Part shown: one piece after another, positions 1 through 26,953 of the stretch | How the letters are laid out: every line of letters begins with the position of its first letter | How positions within the stretch are numbered: the stretch's first letter is position 1 | NCBI RefSeq assembly: GCF_040958095.1 | Contig: NC_091172.1 | Location: forward strand, 23,217,753 to 23,281,752 | DNA length: 64,000 bases | Reading direction: 5' to 3' | DNA from: Procambarus clarkii | Lineage: Eukaryota; Arthropoda; Malacostraca; Decapoda; Cambaridae | Notes under the pieces: model-generated | Told to the model about the DNA's origin: nothing | What the model saw: the letters and a program-made list of their open reading frames with translations, nothing else | The model's database searches: none | Position numbers and translations under genes: made by a program

Positions 1-87
1 GCTGCTCCTCCTGCTCAGAACATAAGGTCGTCATTTCCTTCCGGTACGGTTACTGACGAATATGGTTCCCAGGAGTGCAGATAATAT

Positions 88-93
88 TTTATT
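88..93 (-). promoter_or_regulatory. Poly(A) signal of the SLC17 gene
   Basis: AATAAA on the minus strand, 30 bases after the stop codon. It gives the gene a very short 3' UTR if used. Confidence 0.6.
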
Positions 94-122
94 AGGTAAC
101 ACTGGCCTCCATCAGTGAAGTT

Positions 123-14035
<13,913 letters not shown>

Positions 14036-14359
14036 CTGAAACATAAATACCGTCAGTCCTCTTATTATTAACATCTTTATTGATAAAATATACTAATTTA
14101 CCTAGTCTGAGTAACTCAACTTGGCCTTATTACAGTGAGGTGCTGCTCGTATTCACTGTCACACAAGGCAGCAGGCCTAAATTGAAGTTTAAAGAACATT
14201 AATATTTAATGAGGTTACATCAGATATTATACATGTTTCACTTTACGAATTTGCATATGCAACTTTCTTTTATTCACTGCCACACAAGGCAGGGATGGAT
14301 TCATTAGATATGCAGCTATAAGAAATAATAAATAAAATTCTCGTTCTTCTTTCCTTAGA

Positions 14360-14524
14360 GCGAAGGTCTCGCTTCGTGCAGGTCAGTGTTCAATCCCCGA
14401 CCTTCCAAGAGATTGGACACCATTCCTTCACCACTCCCCGTCCCATCCCAAATCCTTATCTTGATCCCTTCCAGTGCTATATAGTCGTTATGACTTGGCT
14501 CATTCCCCTGATAGGTCCCTTCCC
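14360..14524 (+). mobile_element. SINE family A copy with target-site duplication, inside the LINE-R 3' region
   Basis: tRNA-like head (GGTCTCGCTTCGTGCAGGTC, then GTTCAATCCCCGACC) and the family A tail. The 9-base word TTCCTTAGA occurs immediately before (14351-14359) and after (14525-14533). The uninterrupted LINE-R copy near 59560 lacks the SINE. Confidence 0.88.
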
Positions 14525-14743
14525 TTCCTTAGAACTGACAAGCAAATTTAGGAGAAATTATTAGGATGTCGTCCAGTACACTAGATTCAATGAAGCAGTT
14601 GCGTAGTGATTGCACAATAGGTCAGGAGGTCTAAAATCTTGACCAATTTTACATTTAATAATGTAGTGTTCCAGTGAATGCTTTAATGATTTGTCACAAA
14701 GTTTACAACCTGAATATTCTGGTAGTGTTAGTAGCACTAACCT

Positions 14744-14795
14744 GCTTTGGCTATAGGCACATCTGGCACCTGCCAGAAGTGCCTATAGCCAAAGC
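14744..14795. repeat. 52-bp near-perfect hairpin
   Basis: Arms 14744-14760 and 14779-14795 are exact 17-bp inverted copies. Inside them 14762-14768 and 14771-14777 pair again, leaving one A/A mismatch and a CC loop. One arm encodes the LINE-R residues FGYRHFWQ. Confidence 0.93.
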
Positions 14796-15514
14796 GAATT
14801 CGCGCAATGACTACATCACATTGCCTGGTCCGGTTACTGTGCTGACCATACACGTACCTATTATTACAAAAGTTGTCATAGCTTTCAGTAATGCAGCTTT
14901 CAGGTGTTTGGGCATTTCTTTGCTCTTCCATATCTGAAGTAATCTCCAATCTGTATTTTTTAATAATTGCATTAGATGGTCCAAAGTTATAGTTCATGTT
15001 TTCTTTCCTGCAGCCTCATTGGCCAATCGATCTACAAAGTCGTGCTTTCCATCTCCAACATGGGATAAGATCCACACAAATTTTATATAAAAGTTACTAT
15101 CATTGGTAAAAAGCACATTATATTTAATATTACAAGCTACTTCAGACATTAATTGTGATGGGTTATTTAAGGACTGCAGAGCACTTTTAATCTCAAAATA
15201 TCACTCCACAAACTATTGAGTTTAAGATGCTCAGTAGCTAGATAAACACCCAATAGCTCAGTTTGTGTCGTGCTTGTCCAGTCGTTCAGCCTGTGCATAC
15301 TTGACATGAGCATTTCATGTGCGTTGTATACCGCACACGCACAAGCTGCTCTACCTGTGCCTAACTCAGCCCGTCCTCCATCGCGCCTGCCTAACTGCAC
15401 AGTCATCGGTAAAGGCAGAGACTTCACTTGGTTTGAGATTTTGAAGTTGACTGCCAACGGCGTCGTGGGTTATGTATCTCATAGTGTCAGTGTTATAAGT
15501 TTGTTTTAAGGTGA

Positions 15515-16105
15515 TGGGTGTATAATGTACAGGACCTGACACATCCCTCCAAGGGTGTATAATGTACAGGACCTGACACATCCCTCCAAGGGTGTATAAT
15601 GTACAGGACCTGACACATCCCTCCAAGGGTGTATAATGTACAGGACCCGGCACATCTCTCCAAGGGTGTATAATGTACAGGACCTGACACATCCCTCCAA
15701 GGGTGTATAATGTACAGGACCCGGCACATCTCTCCAAGGGTGTATAATGTACAGGACCCGGCACATCCCTCAAGGGTGTATAATGTACAGGACCTGACAT
15801 ATCTCTCCAAGGGTGTATAATGTACAGGACCCGGCACATCTCTCCAAGGGTGTATAATGTACAGGACCTGACACATCCCTCCAAGGGTGTATAATGTACA
15901 GGACCTGACACATCTCTCCAAGGGTGTATAATGTACAGGACCCGGCACATCTCTCCAAGGGTGTATAATGTACAGGACCTGACACATCTCTCCAAGGGTG
16001 TATAATGTACAGGACCCGGCACATCTCTCCAAGGGTGTATAATGTACAGGACCCGGCACATCCCTCAAGGGTGTATAATGTACAGGACCTGACATATCTC
16101 TCCAA
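15515..16105. repeat. 37-bp minisatellite inside LINE-R
   Basis: About sixteen copies of a GGTGTATAATGTACAGGACC TGACACATCCCTCCAA unit. Two higher-order variants (TGACACATCC and CCGGCACATC) alternate. Confidence 0.95.
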
Positions 16106-16544
16106 GGAAAGAATATAATGAACAGTTTTATCAGCATTAAGAGACATATTCACCTTCATAAGATTATTGGCACAAGAACTGAGCCACACACTGTAGGGAA
16201 TTGTTCGTGGAGGACTGAGTGAACAGGCTGTTCACTCTCAACAGTCAGAGTTGTTCAGAGTGGATCGCAATATAATTTGAATAGTGTCGGGAGGATCATT
16301 ATTTGCCAACATTTTGTCACAAAAGACAGTATTAAGTAGAAGTATTCTCTCATAAATGGAGAGTGATCTTAGTTTCTTATTCATGATAACAATGCTGACA
16401 GTTGTGGTGCAACTCACGATGATGCGCACGGTGTCATTTTGTACTACATCTAGCCCTTGTAATTGCTTAATAATCCTAATTAAAATTAGCAGTGATCATT
16501 ATATATACCTGCAAATTGTAATTACCCCAAGTGTAATTACCTAA

Positions 16545-16850
16545 GTGTAGTTACAGGATGAGAGCTACGCTCGTGGTGTCCCGTCTTCCCAGCACTCTTT
16601 GTCATATAACGTTTTGAAACTACTGACGGTCTTGGCCTCCACCACCTTCTCACCTAACTTGTTCCAACCGTCTACCACTCTGTTTGCGAAAGTGAATTTT
16701 CTTATATTTCTTCGGCATCTGTGTTTAGTTAGTTTAAATCTATGACCTCTTGTTCTTGAAGGTCCAGGTCTCAGGAAATCTTCCCTATCGATTTTGTGTA
16801 GTGTAGTGTAGTTACAGGATGAGAACCGCGCTCATGGTATCCCGACTTTT
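16545..16850 (-). mobile_element. LINE 3' end, second CR1-like family
   Basis: Minus-strand translation gives NTDAEEIRKFTFANRVVDGW NKLGEKVVEAKTVSSFKTLY in pieces, the typical C-terminal segment after the RT thumb of CR1-like LINEs. Confidence 0.75.
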
Positions 16851-16939
16851 GTTACATTTACTCAGGTCTATAAGAAGGATGAAATAGCGATACGGGATAT
16901 TGTTAACAAGAACTGTAAACCCAATCTCTCTCTCTCTCA

Positions 16940-17290
16940 TACGAGGTACCAGGCCCTGAGGTGCACGGTACGAGGTACCAGGCCCTGAGGTGCACGGTAC
17001 GAGGTACCAGCCACTGTGGTGCACGGTACGAGGTACCAGGCCCTGAGGTGCACGGTACGAGGTACCAGCCACTTCACTTGCCCTGTGTTGGATAAGTATA
17101 AAGTTTCCCAAGAGGAAGGTGAGCGGGTGTAGGGGCCGGTGGTCCGGGCGGCGGTACTTCCTCCATCACCAAGGCCGCCCCCACCACACCAGTGGTGGGC
17201 GTTCCTGCCCCCACCCACACCAGTGGTGGGCGTTCCTGCCCCCCACTAGACCAGTGGTGGGTGTTCCTGCCCCCACCACACTCCAGCTGT
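16940..17290. repeat. Two adjacent minisatellites
   Basis: 16940-17065 holds about five copies of a 29-bp ACGAGGTACCAGGCCCTGAG unit. 17175-17285 holds four copies of a CCAGTGGTGGGCGTTCCTGC unit. Confidence 0.88.
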
Positions 17291-17884
17291 CACCCACAGC
17301 AGGAGCCCCGCTTCACAAGAGAGTGTAGCGTGCTCCTCGTGCCCCTGTCATATACACAACACACAAGTGTACAACATTCCCTCCTTATAACGAGTGGCAC
17401 ACATCTCCGAGGTCACAGTAAAGCTGTAAGGTCCCGATATTTTACCGTGAGAGTGTTGGGCACATGGTGTTGTGTTGTGTGGGAGCCGATGTCGTGACCC
17501 CACGTTACTGGTGACCCTGACCAATAACGTGTGCTTCTTGACCTTAACCGTTGACCTTAAAATGTCTCTACATCCCTCCCCCCCCATCGAACCCCCTTTC
17601 CCCCCCACCTCCCCAGCCTACGGCACAAGTCCTGGCAAGACTCATTCATTGAAACCTTCTCCCCAACATGCTCGGGCGGCTCAGTCACCCTGGCAACCCC
17701 CCCCCCCCCCAACAGCTCAGGAATGGCCCAATATGGCACTAAAATATTGTGTTTATATTTCCCTGAGGCTCCACAGTACACTAGACCACACGACGTATAA
17801 TATCCTTCAGATCGGAAATGAAGAAAAACATTGATTCAAAAACTACACTACAAAACCTTATACAATTTTACAGTCAGAAAGCAG

Positions 17885-18440
17885 AGAGACAGTCGCTGAA
17901 ATCAAGAGACCTCTGAAAATGCTAACCAATAAGGGGAAGGTTGATCAGCTTTCTGTGGATTCCCTCCTACGTTGTTGGACTCTGTAGAAATGAACGAGCA
18001 GCTGTGATGGCTGCTGAGGGCGCTGAAGGAGACCATATTGAACACTTCATACCCAAGACTCTTGTACAAGTTAGAGGTGCCGCCAGACGTCTCAGACACG
18101 GTGAACAAGTGACTGAGGGAAGGAGTATAGAGGAACAAGTCAGTGAATGTGTGAACTTGTACAAGACACAGCCTCAGTCATGGACAAAAATGCGACAGCC
18201 GAAACAGAGAATCTGAATCTGTAATGACAAGAATGCGTCTTAGATACAAGTACCCATGGAGAACCAGGAAACAAAACAACAGCTGAGTAGCGGAGACTCG
18301 TGTGTTTTAGTAACCCTTATTTTGTCCGTTGTGGCGACGGAAAAGGACGGGCTGGCCGGCCACAACTTGAGGGACTGTGCCCTCCTCAGGGACATTATAT
18401 ACATAAGGAATATAATAAATCTCACATTATTTCAGTTAGG
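17885..18440 (+). mobile_element. LINE remnant with RNase H C-terminus
   Basis: WIPSYVVGLCRNERAAVMAA followed by EGAEGDHIEHFIPKTLVQVR resembles the WIPSHVGIxGNExAD segment of RNase H and its downstream linker. RYKYPWRTR and a Cys/His tail follow after stops. A second copy of the RNase H word is at 27610-27700. Confidence 0.65.
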
Positions 18441-18539
18441 AAACAAGAGCCACTGTGGGCACAAGTGGCAGCATGAACGACACAGCCACCGGGGTCTTCC
18501 TACGGCTGCGGGGTGTATATGTTGAGCTTTGTGTCAACC

Positions 18540-18710
18540 ACGGACGCGGCCACACATATTCAGTGCTAACCAGCATATATACATTTTCTTCTGTCCTCCA
18601 TGGACAGGGTGAGAGATCTGTTAAACATATAGTTCAGCGATTTATTGAACAATCGACCACAGAAGGTGATTGTAGTGCTTTTAAAATGCTAATCTAACCT
18701 ACAGACATAA
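18540..18710 (+). repeat. Dispersed repeat R2, copy 1
   Basis: Shares ATATACATTTTCTTCTGTCC TCCATGGACAGGGTGAGAGA and the downstream GTGATTGTAGTGCTTTTAAA with 42081-42256 (reverse) and, more weakly, 42785-42900. Probably the 3' UTR of the RNase H LINE just upstream. Confidence 0.8.
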
Positions 18711-19139
18711 ATACACAGATTTACGTCTGGCCTACATAAAGTGTTCGAGGTGTCTGTGTACACAGTGTCATTACTGAGCGTTTACAACACGACGTGGTGG
18801 CGGTGAGGTCACTCACAGCTTGAGTCACGCGGCCAAAGTTATTCCACCTTCAGGGCAATATTGAAATGTTGAAGTAAACATTAAGGGCATGAGTATCGAC
18901 TTATGGATGTCTCGTCCTAACTGGGCAGGGCCGAGGCTCTGTCTGCGTGGTCACCGTCCAGCTGCTGCGCAGAGCCAAATTTCCTTAACCTAACTGAATG
19001 ATCCATAGCAGTTGACTAACTCCCGGGTACCGATTTGATAGGTGAACAGAGGCATTATGTGAAATGATGCCTTCCCAACCATTTCTGTCCAGTCCGGGAT
19101 TCGAACCCGAGATTTCAGATTGTCACTTGAGAACGAACC
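18711..19139. other. Unassigned intergenic sequence
   Basis: No gene or known repeat recognised. TTCGAACCCGAG near 19090 may be a tRNA-like box B. Confidence 0.4.
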
Positions 19140-19625
19140 CAACTACTACCAAGACCCTACAGCTTGCTTGATACCTGGTTGATGGGGTTCTGGGAGTTCT
19201 TCTACTGCCCAAAACCGGCCCGAGGCCAGGCTTGACTTGTCAGAGCTTGGTCCAACAGGCTGTTGCTTGGAGCGGCCCGCAGGCCCACATATCCACAACA
19301 GCCCGGTTGGTCCGGCACTTCTTGGAGAAAATGATCTAGTTTTCTCTTAAAGATGTCCACGGCTGTTCCGGCAATATTTCTGATCGCTGGGAGGATGTTG
19401 AACAACCGTGGACCTCTGATGTTTATACAGTGTTCTCTGATTGTGCCTATGGCACCCCTGCTCTTCACTGGTTCTATTCTGCATTTTCTTCCATATCGTT
19501 TTCTCCAGTATGTTGCTATTTTACTGTGTAGATTTGGTACTTGGCCCTCCAGTATCTTCCAGGTGTATATTATTTGATATCTTTCTCGTCTCTTTTATAG
19601 TGAGTACATTTGGAGAGCTTTGAGA
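19140..19625 (-). mobile_element. LINE C-terminal fragment, family D
   Basis: Encodes GAIGTIREHCINIRGPRLFN and DIFKRKLDHFLQEVPDQPGC, the conserved C-terminal end of a CR1/L2-type RT. Upstream, frame-shifted pieces such as RYWRAKYQIYTVK follow. A second copy is at 62865-63090. Confidence 0.82.
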
Positions 19626-19659
19626 CGATCCCAATAATTTATGTGAACTATACTGGAGC

Positions 19660-20645
19660 CTCTGCCTTCCTCACTACTGTTGCTGCCTCCCTCACTACTG
19701 TTGCTGCCTCCCTCACTACTGTTGCTGCCTTCCTCACTACTGTTGCTGCCTTCCTCACTACTGTTGCTGCCTCCCCTCACTACTGTTGCTGCCTCCCTCA
19801 CTACTGTTGCTGCCTCCCTCACTACTGTTGCTGCCTCCCCTCACTACTGTTGCTGCCTTCCTCACTACTGTTGCTGCCTCCCCTCACTACTGTTGCTGCC
19901 TCCCTCACTACTGTTGCTGCCTTCCTCACTACTGTTGCTGCCTCCCCTCACTACTGTTGCTGCCTCCCTCACTACTGTTGCTGCCTTCCTCACTACTGTT
20001 GCTGCCTCCCTCACTACTGTTGCTGCCTCCCCCTCACTACTGTTGCTGCCTCCCTCACTACTGTTGCTGCCTCCCTCACTACTGTTGCTGCCTTCCTCAC
20101 TACTGTTGCTGCCTCCCTCACTACTGTTGCTGCCTCCCCCTCACTACTGTTGCTGCCTCCCCCTCACTACTGTTGCTGCCTCCCTCACTACTGTTGCTGC
20201 CTCCCTCACTACTGTTGCTGCCTCCCCCTCACTACTGTTGCTGCCTCCCTCACTACTGTTGCTGCCTCCCTCACTACTGTTGCTGCCTCCCTCACTACTG
20301 TTGCTGCCTCCCCCTCACTACTGTTGCTGCCTCCCTCACAACTGTTGCTGCCTCCCCCTCACTACTGTTGCTGCCTTCCTCACTACTGTTGCTGCCTCCC
20401 TCACAACTGTTGCTGCCTCCCCCTCACTACTGTTGCTGCCTCCCTCACTACTGTTGCTGCCTCCCTCACTACTGTTGCTGCCTCCCTCACAACTGTTGCT
20501 GCCTCCCCCTCACTACTGTTGCTGCCTCCCTCACTACTGTTGCTGCCTCCCTCACAACTGTTGCTGCCTCCCTCACTACTGTTGCTGCCTCCCCCTCACT
20601 ACTGTTGCTGCCTCCCCCTCACTACTGTTGCTGCCTCCCCTCACC
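19660..20645. repeat. 21-bp minisatellite, about 46 copies
   Basis: Unit CTCACTACTGTTGCTGCCTCC with C-run length changes and TTCC/CAACTG variants. All long ORFs here come from the repeat. Confidence 0.96.
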
Positions 20646-20949
20646 TCTGACCTTTGGCCCGCCTCACCTAGAGTGCCCAACACTCCCGCCTCACCTTGGC
20701 ATCTCGGGCGGAGATCTTGCTCTTCAGATTCGTGTTACAGTTTTGACTTGATTATTTATAAACACGTTCAAGTGAGACCTTTGTCACCGCTCTTAGCATT
20801 TTTTTTTGCGAAGCATTGCATGGAACGCGAACATTGTGGCACTTGAGTATTGCTAATTATTACGTTTTTAAGAGTTGAATTGTTGTAAAAATAGTGTTCT
20901 GTTGCCTTGCGCGAGAGGTGAGAGCCTAGTGTCCGAAATTACTGGAATC

Positions 20950-22420
<1,471 letters not shown>

Positions 22421-22559
22421 AGTGCAACCATTGCACGCACCAATGTTTCTGGAGGTAAAAAGTATGTGATAGAACCAAGAATTATTTGATAGAAAAAAAG
22501 GCTTGTTTCGAAATAATCAATATTCACGCAACCATTACCATAAACGGATTTTTTTTTTC

Positions 22560-22775
22560 TGATGAAGTGATGCAAGGACAGTTGCCAAGTCCGCTTCGGG
22601 CTTCCTGTAAAAGGCTCTGGTGAAGGTCTGAACTCCGCTCCTGGCAGGCACCGCTGGAGCCTTTGGCTTAGTATGGTGTTGTGTCGTTCTTGTTGTTGTT
22701 TTAGATTCAGCTTCTCGGAACAAACGTTCCAGGTAGCACTGGCTATGGTGAGCCCGTTAGTGGACTTACCTGGCA
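22560..22775 (-). repeat. Dispersed repeat R3, copy 1
   Basis: On the minus strand, CTAACGGGCTCACCATAGCC ... CCGAGAAGCTGAATCTAAAA CAACAAC. It matches 62697-62775 closely and looks like a SINE or LINE tail. Confidence 0.75.
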
Positions 22776-22834
22776 CAGGAGCCGGGCTGTGATGTTGTGT
22801 CCGGGTCGGCGGTCCTCGCGCATCAGTATTAGTT

Positions 22835-23290
22835 CATAAATGCTCAAAGTGTCTTATTACTACATCAATGAACAAATCCCCAGGAGCCGGGATGAAGGTT
22901 CGAACCTATGCGCTGAGTGTTCTCGGATGCACGATCTAGTCAACTGTGCCATGACATGGTAAAAGTATTGCAACCTGGAGCGCTGCTGCCCCCACGGTGA
23001 TCCCGAGGTTTCCCAAGTGGAGCCGACCCCGGGGGGGGGGGGTCTTCAAACAATAACCCCCCCCCGTGCACTCGGGCTGTGTTGTCCAGTAGTTCTACCT
23101 CTGACGCCACTCTTTCAGTACACAGAGAAATCACATGCAGTGGGTGCAGTAGTACCCCAGGTTGCAATTCTTTTACTATGTCGTGGTGCAGTTGACTAGA
23201 GCGTGCATCTGGGAACACGGTTCGAAACCTCAACACGGCTCCTGTGGATTTGTGCCTTAGTATTAGTTCATAACCGTTCAAAATGTTGAA
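22835..23290. mobile_element. Inverted pair of tRNA-like SINEs (family C)
   Basis: The left copy on the minus strand (box B as GGTTCGAACC near 22893) and the right copy on the plus strand (GTGCAGTTGACTAGAGCGTG and CGGTTCGAAACC near 23220) face each other across about 180 bases. AGTATTAGTTCATAA occurs at both outer ends. Confidence 0.65.
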
Positions 23291-23299
23291 GGCGATGTT

Positions 23300-24640
23300 G
23301 AAATTATTTTTATCATGATGAGGATTTTCCCGTAAAATTTTTGTTGTCTTGGAAGTGATACACGTGCCTGTAACAGGAGTGGGGGGGTGGGGGCTTAGTC
23401 GATGGGCTGAGGCCTATGGCTTCAAGACCTCTCAAGCCCAAGAGTAATTACGGCGTATCAACACCTTCCCTTCCCTCCCCGGAGTCATTAAGACCTATCA
23501 GTGGAGATGTGTACAGTGTGTACTGGTACCCATCCGTCCAGTGAAGAGTAGACGACTCAAGCTGCGACATAAATACTTGGGCGAAGACGACCCTCAGTGG
23601 GGACCCCTATTGCCACGGTGTCACCGGTTATATGGAGCTTACTCTCTGGGCACAGAGATGGTGGCTGAGTGGTGCAGGCACTCACCATGTCCACCACTAG
23701 TGCTCGCGGTGCCTCAAGTGCTTCGAGTGCAGGGAGGTGCTCTTGTTCATACATGTACTCCAGTATGATGATAGTTATTTGCACTCGTACGTTAGTGAAC
23801 ATATATATGTGACTTGAGTGTGCGTGTGTATATGCCACGAGTGAGTATGAATGCCACGACTGCGTGTGCATGCCATGAGTGCGTGTGTGAGGGAGAAGGC
23901 AGGAGCAAGGGGGAGGCCAGACACTCTCCCCGGCGTGTACAAGGTCTTCCTGCTGCCTCTGCTCCTCCACCCGGAAGTCCTCCATCTAATCACTCCCGCT
24001 CACAATAGCCATCATTTACATACACGCATTACTCAATGTTAGCAGCTTGGAGTCACGGTGCAATAATGCAGTTCCTATTAAACTTCACATTTCACTAACA
24101 CGAACAATAGCAAGGCGGGTGTACTCGAGACAAGCCGTAGGGTCTCGCCTGGCTCTGAGCTCCAGATGGCCATCCAAAGGATAAATGACTAGAGCGTCAC
24201 TGTAGCACATGAAGACTGATGGTGGAGTCGACGTGGTGATCACAGACGGGCAGGTAGCATGATACCGGTAGCACCAGGGGGCAGGACTGCCAGAACCAAA
24301 GGTCACAAAGACACGGCAGAAGGAGCCTGTCTGAATAACATGCACAAATTGCACGAACTAAAGCAGGGGCGCCATAGTCAGCAGCAGAGAAGTAGGGGGC
24401 CATAGTCTGCCAGAAGGGGCATAGCAGGTAGCAGAGGAGCAGAGAGGGGGAGGGGGGTGTAGCAGAGAAGCAGGGGAGGCATAGCCAAGCAGCAGAGGGT
24501 CCAGCGTAAAAAGTGGATCTGGGAGTAGCAGATAGCTGCCCCATCGTCACTGGTTGAGTCACTACAACACCCGGTTCTGAACCATTCCTTAGGTATGCCA
24601 GTTAGTGTGTGGGCCTCGTACATGTGTGACGTACATGCGC
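23300..24640. other. Unassigned sequence with CAGAG/CATAG-rich stretch
   Basis: 24360-24510 has loose GCAGAGAAGCAGGGG repeats. No gene recognised. Confidence 0.4.
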
Positions 24641-24654
24641 ACATACACACGCGC

Positions 24655-24752
24655 GTGCACACACACACACGCCCGCGCGCACACACACGCCCGCGCGCAC
24701 ACACACGCCCGCGCGCACACACACGCCCGCGCGCACACACACGCGCACACAC
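24655..24752. repeat. Alternating purine-pyrimidine minisatellite
   Basis: About five copies of a 16-18 bp ACACACACGCCCGCGCGC unit. Confidence 0.93.
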
Positions 24753-24864
24753 ACTTTCGTGACATGGGTACTTCTTGAAGTATAGAGGAACGCTCGTAAA
24801 CTTTTGTTTCTTCTTCGCAGAAAATAGAACATGAAACAATGGATAAGTTTATATTAAAAAAAAA

Positions 24865-25005
24865 GACCTCAGTAATTATTCGTTTGGAAACAGAGTTGAC
24901 AACTAATGGAACAGGTTCCCAGGTAACATAATAGAGGTCGGGGTCACGGGATTCTTTTAAGAGCAAGTTAGACAAATATAGAAGTGGTTGGAAATATGTT
25001 AGCAC
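24865..25005 (+). mobile_element. LINE C-terminal fragment
   Basis: Frames piece together as FVWKQS, LMEQVPR and AS.TNIEVV, resembling the FGNRVVDNWNxLP...FKSKLDKYR end of CR1-like RTs. Weak and decayed. Confidence 0.45.
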
Positions 25006-25009
25006 TGTC

Positions 25010-26028
25010 TTGCATCACCCAATACATCCTGTGTAATGTTCCCGGCGCCCTGGTTAGGGAAATGATGTCAGATAAGCTACGCGACTCAGAGACGAGTTCA
25101 ACATCTCAGCTTTACATAATGCATCTCAAATTGGAATTTCCTTGCAAACACACCATTCTTATCAGATTAAAACAAACAAAACAGTTGGAACAGCCCGATC
25201 ACGGAGAAAGTTACTACAGCTTAGTCCGCTGCAGCTACGACAGCCCATTACTTAGCTTACCTCAGCCATAAATGCACCCCATACAGAGAATATCTTTTTG
25301 GTAGCCATGTCTGCAACAGTAACGTGTCTCGACCCACAGCACCTCTGTATTTCAGTGGCTCTCCTCTTTGCTGTCTTAATCCACCAAACCAAGTGAGGAG
25401 GCAGACCCTAATGAAACTGATTGTACATTCTTGACTGCATAAGTCAAGTGACGGCACACACCAAGCCGTCAACGGCATCACCAGTCCCTGCTGGCTCCAC
25501 GTGCAGGGACTCGTCAATAATAACTACAGGGCAACTAGACCACCGGTAAAAACCTTGGTTCTATATGATCCGGGACTTCTGGACTGCAGGGAGAAAGAAC
25601 AAATTCCTCTGGAATCCGGGTTCCAGGCACATTAAAAGAAGAGGTCTTTGGGCAGCCAGCGTCTGAATGTAGCCATCCTCAGGTCCTGCCTGGAATCTGA
25701 GGAGCCCTTAAAAATCTACAGCTTGTGAAGAATACAAAAATAGTCCCCTTTTTATAATCAGTGTTTGTAACTAATCAATTTGTATAATATAACCCCCACA
25801 CGAGGTGCACACGCGGGGCTGACTGTGGCTCCAGGAACCAGCCGTCGTAACCTTGGCGCTCACGATGGAGATTAAAATCCCGCACATAATAACGATACAA
25901 ACATTTTAAGACCAGGCGTTTATACGGAGCGTAGAGCAGGCGGCGGGAGAGGCAGTAATGAGACGCCTTCAGCAGGTGGATGAAATGTCAGGAGGCGGGG
26001 GTGGGCGGGCCAAGGCCGCCACGCTTCA
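25010..26028. other. Unassigned intergenic sequence
   Basis: I see no gene, exon pair or known repeat here. Confidence 0.45.
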
Positions 26029-26125
26029 CCCACTACACCCACCACACCCACTACACCCACCACACCCACCACACCCACCACACCCACCACACCCACTACA
26101 ACCACCACACCCACTACACCCACAC
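26029..26125. repeat. CACCCACTA/CACCCACCA simple repeat
   Basis: About twelve 9-base units. Confidence 0.93.
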
Positions 26126-26204
26126 AGTGTTCCACTTGAAAAATCTTCTTAATTATCCCTCTACTTAGTAGAGTCTACTACATCCTTACTCTCAGTTTCC
26201 CTCA

Positions 26205-26492
26205 CTCTCACCACCTCCCGACCCGTCTGCTGCCTCACCCTCCCGACCCGTCTCCTGCCTCACCCTCCCGACCCGTCTCCTGCCTCACCCTCCCGACCCG
26301 TCTCCTGCCTCACCCTCCCGACCCGTCTCCTGCCTCACCCTCCCGACCCGTCTACTGCCTCACCCTCCCGACCCGTCTCCTGCCTCACCCTCCCGACCCG
26401 TCTCCTGCCTCACCCTCCCGACCCGTCTGCTGCCTCACCCTCCCGACCCGTCTCCTGCCTCACCCTCCCGACCCGTCTCCTGCCTCACCCGT
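26205..26492. repeat. 25-bp minisatellite
   Basis: About eleven copies of CTCCCGACCCGTCTCCTGCC TCACC. Confidence 0.95.
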
Positions 26493-26539
26493 AGCGTGCA
26501 GAGCTCCGGGCAGGCTGAGGCCGCTGGAGCGCAGGTTAG

Positions 26540-26900
26540 TTAGTTTAGTTCATTTATTATGCACCCCATACCCATCTTGTGGGCGGTAGTGGAAAGGGTT
26601 CCAGAGGCACATAATGGGCTCAGTGACTGAACCCCACAATTCATTTAGCTAAGCAAGTTACAGTCTTGATGAGCTAGTTACAACATTCAGTATAAGTCGT
26701 CACATCAACAATGGGTTCGAGATCGACCACAAGTACAGTTTCTAAATTAAGCAACTGACATATGTGGAGAGCTAGTGTCACAATTGATATGTTTGTCCTG
26801 CACACCGCCCCCCATTCAGTGGGCAGCGGTGGATAGGTTATAATCACTCTTAGTTACTACCTACAGTTAGCAAACTGGGGATATTTGGCTAAAATTTCTG
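26540..26900. repeat. Dispersed repeat with TATGCACCCCATACCCATC start
   Basis: TTATTATGCACCCCATACCC ATCTTGTGGGCGGTAGTGGA followed later by a related GCCCCCCATTCAGTGGGCAG CGGTGGATAGG suggests two diverged units. Assigned as repeat from general familiarity; no second long copy is in the window. Confidence 0.35.
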
Positions 26901-26953
26901 GTAGCAGATCATTTTGAATGAAATATTGACACATCGTTGGTACATTGGTTATA

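Larger units (their letters stand above)
14050..16460 (-). mobile_element. RNase H-bearing LINE (family R), degenerate and interrupted
   Basis: Read from 16460 downward: RT thumb-like LDVVQNDTVRIIVS at about 16450-16120, then a 600-bp minisatellite. Next is an RNase H domain (TSTTQTELLGVYLATEHLKL at 15290-15170; FVWILSHVGDGKHDFVDRLA, 15085-15020), then RIRFGYRHFWQVPDVP and a C-terminal end near 14540 (CTGRHPNNFS). The 3' UTR reaches about 14050. Domain order RT-RNase H-tail fits I/Jockey-superclade non-LTR elements. Stops and frame slips show it is dead. The end region recurs at 59235-59750. Confidence 0.75.

Noticed and set aside
16150..16440. Separate small host gene from the 63-codon minus ORF
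   Set aside because: Its sequence LDVVQNDTVRIIVS fits the RT thumb of LINE-R in position and orientation.
19610..20846. Long plus ORFs of 320-390 codons (Leu/Cys/Pro repeats)
   Set aside because: Pure translation of a 21-bp minisatellite, open in several frames at once.
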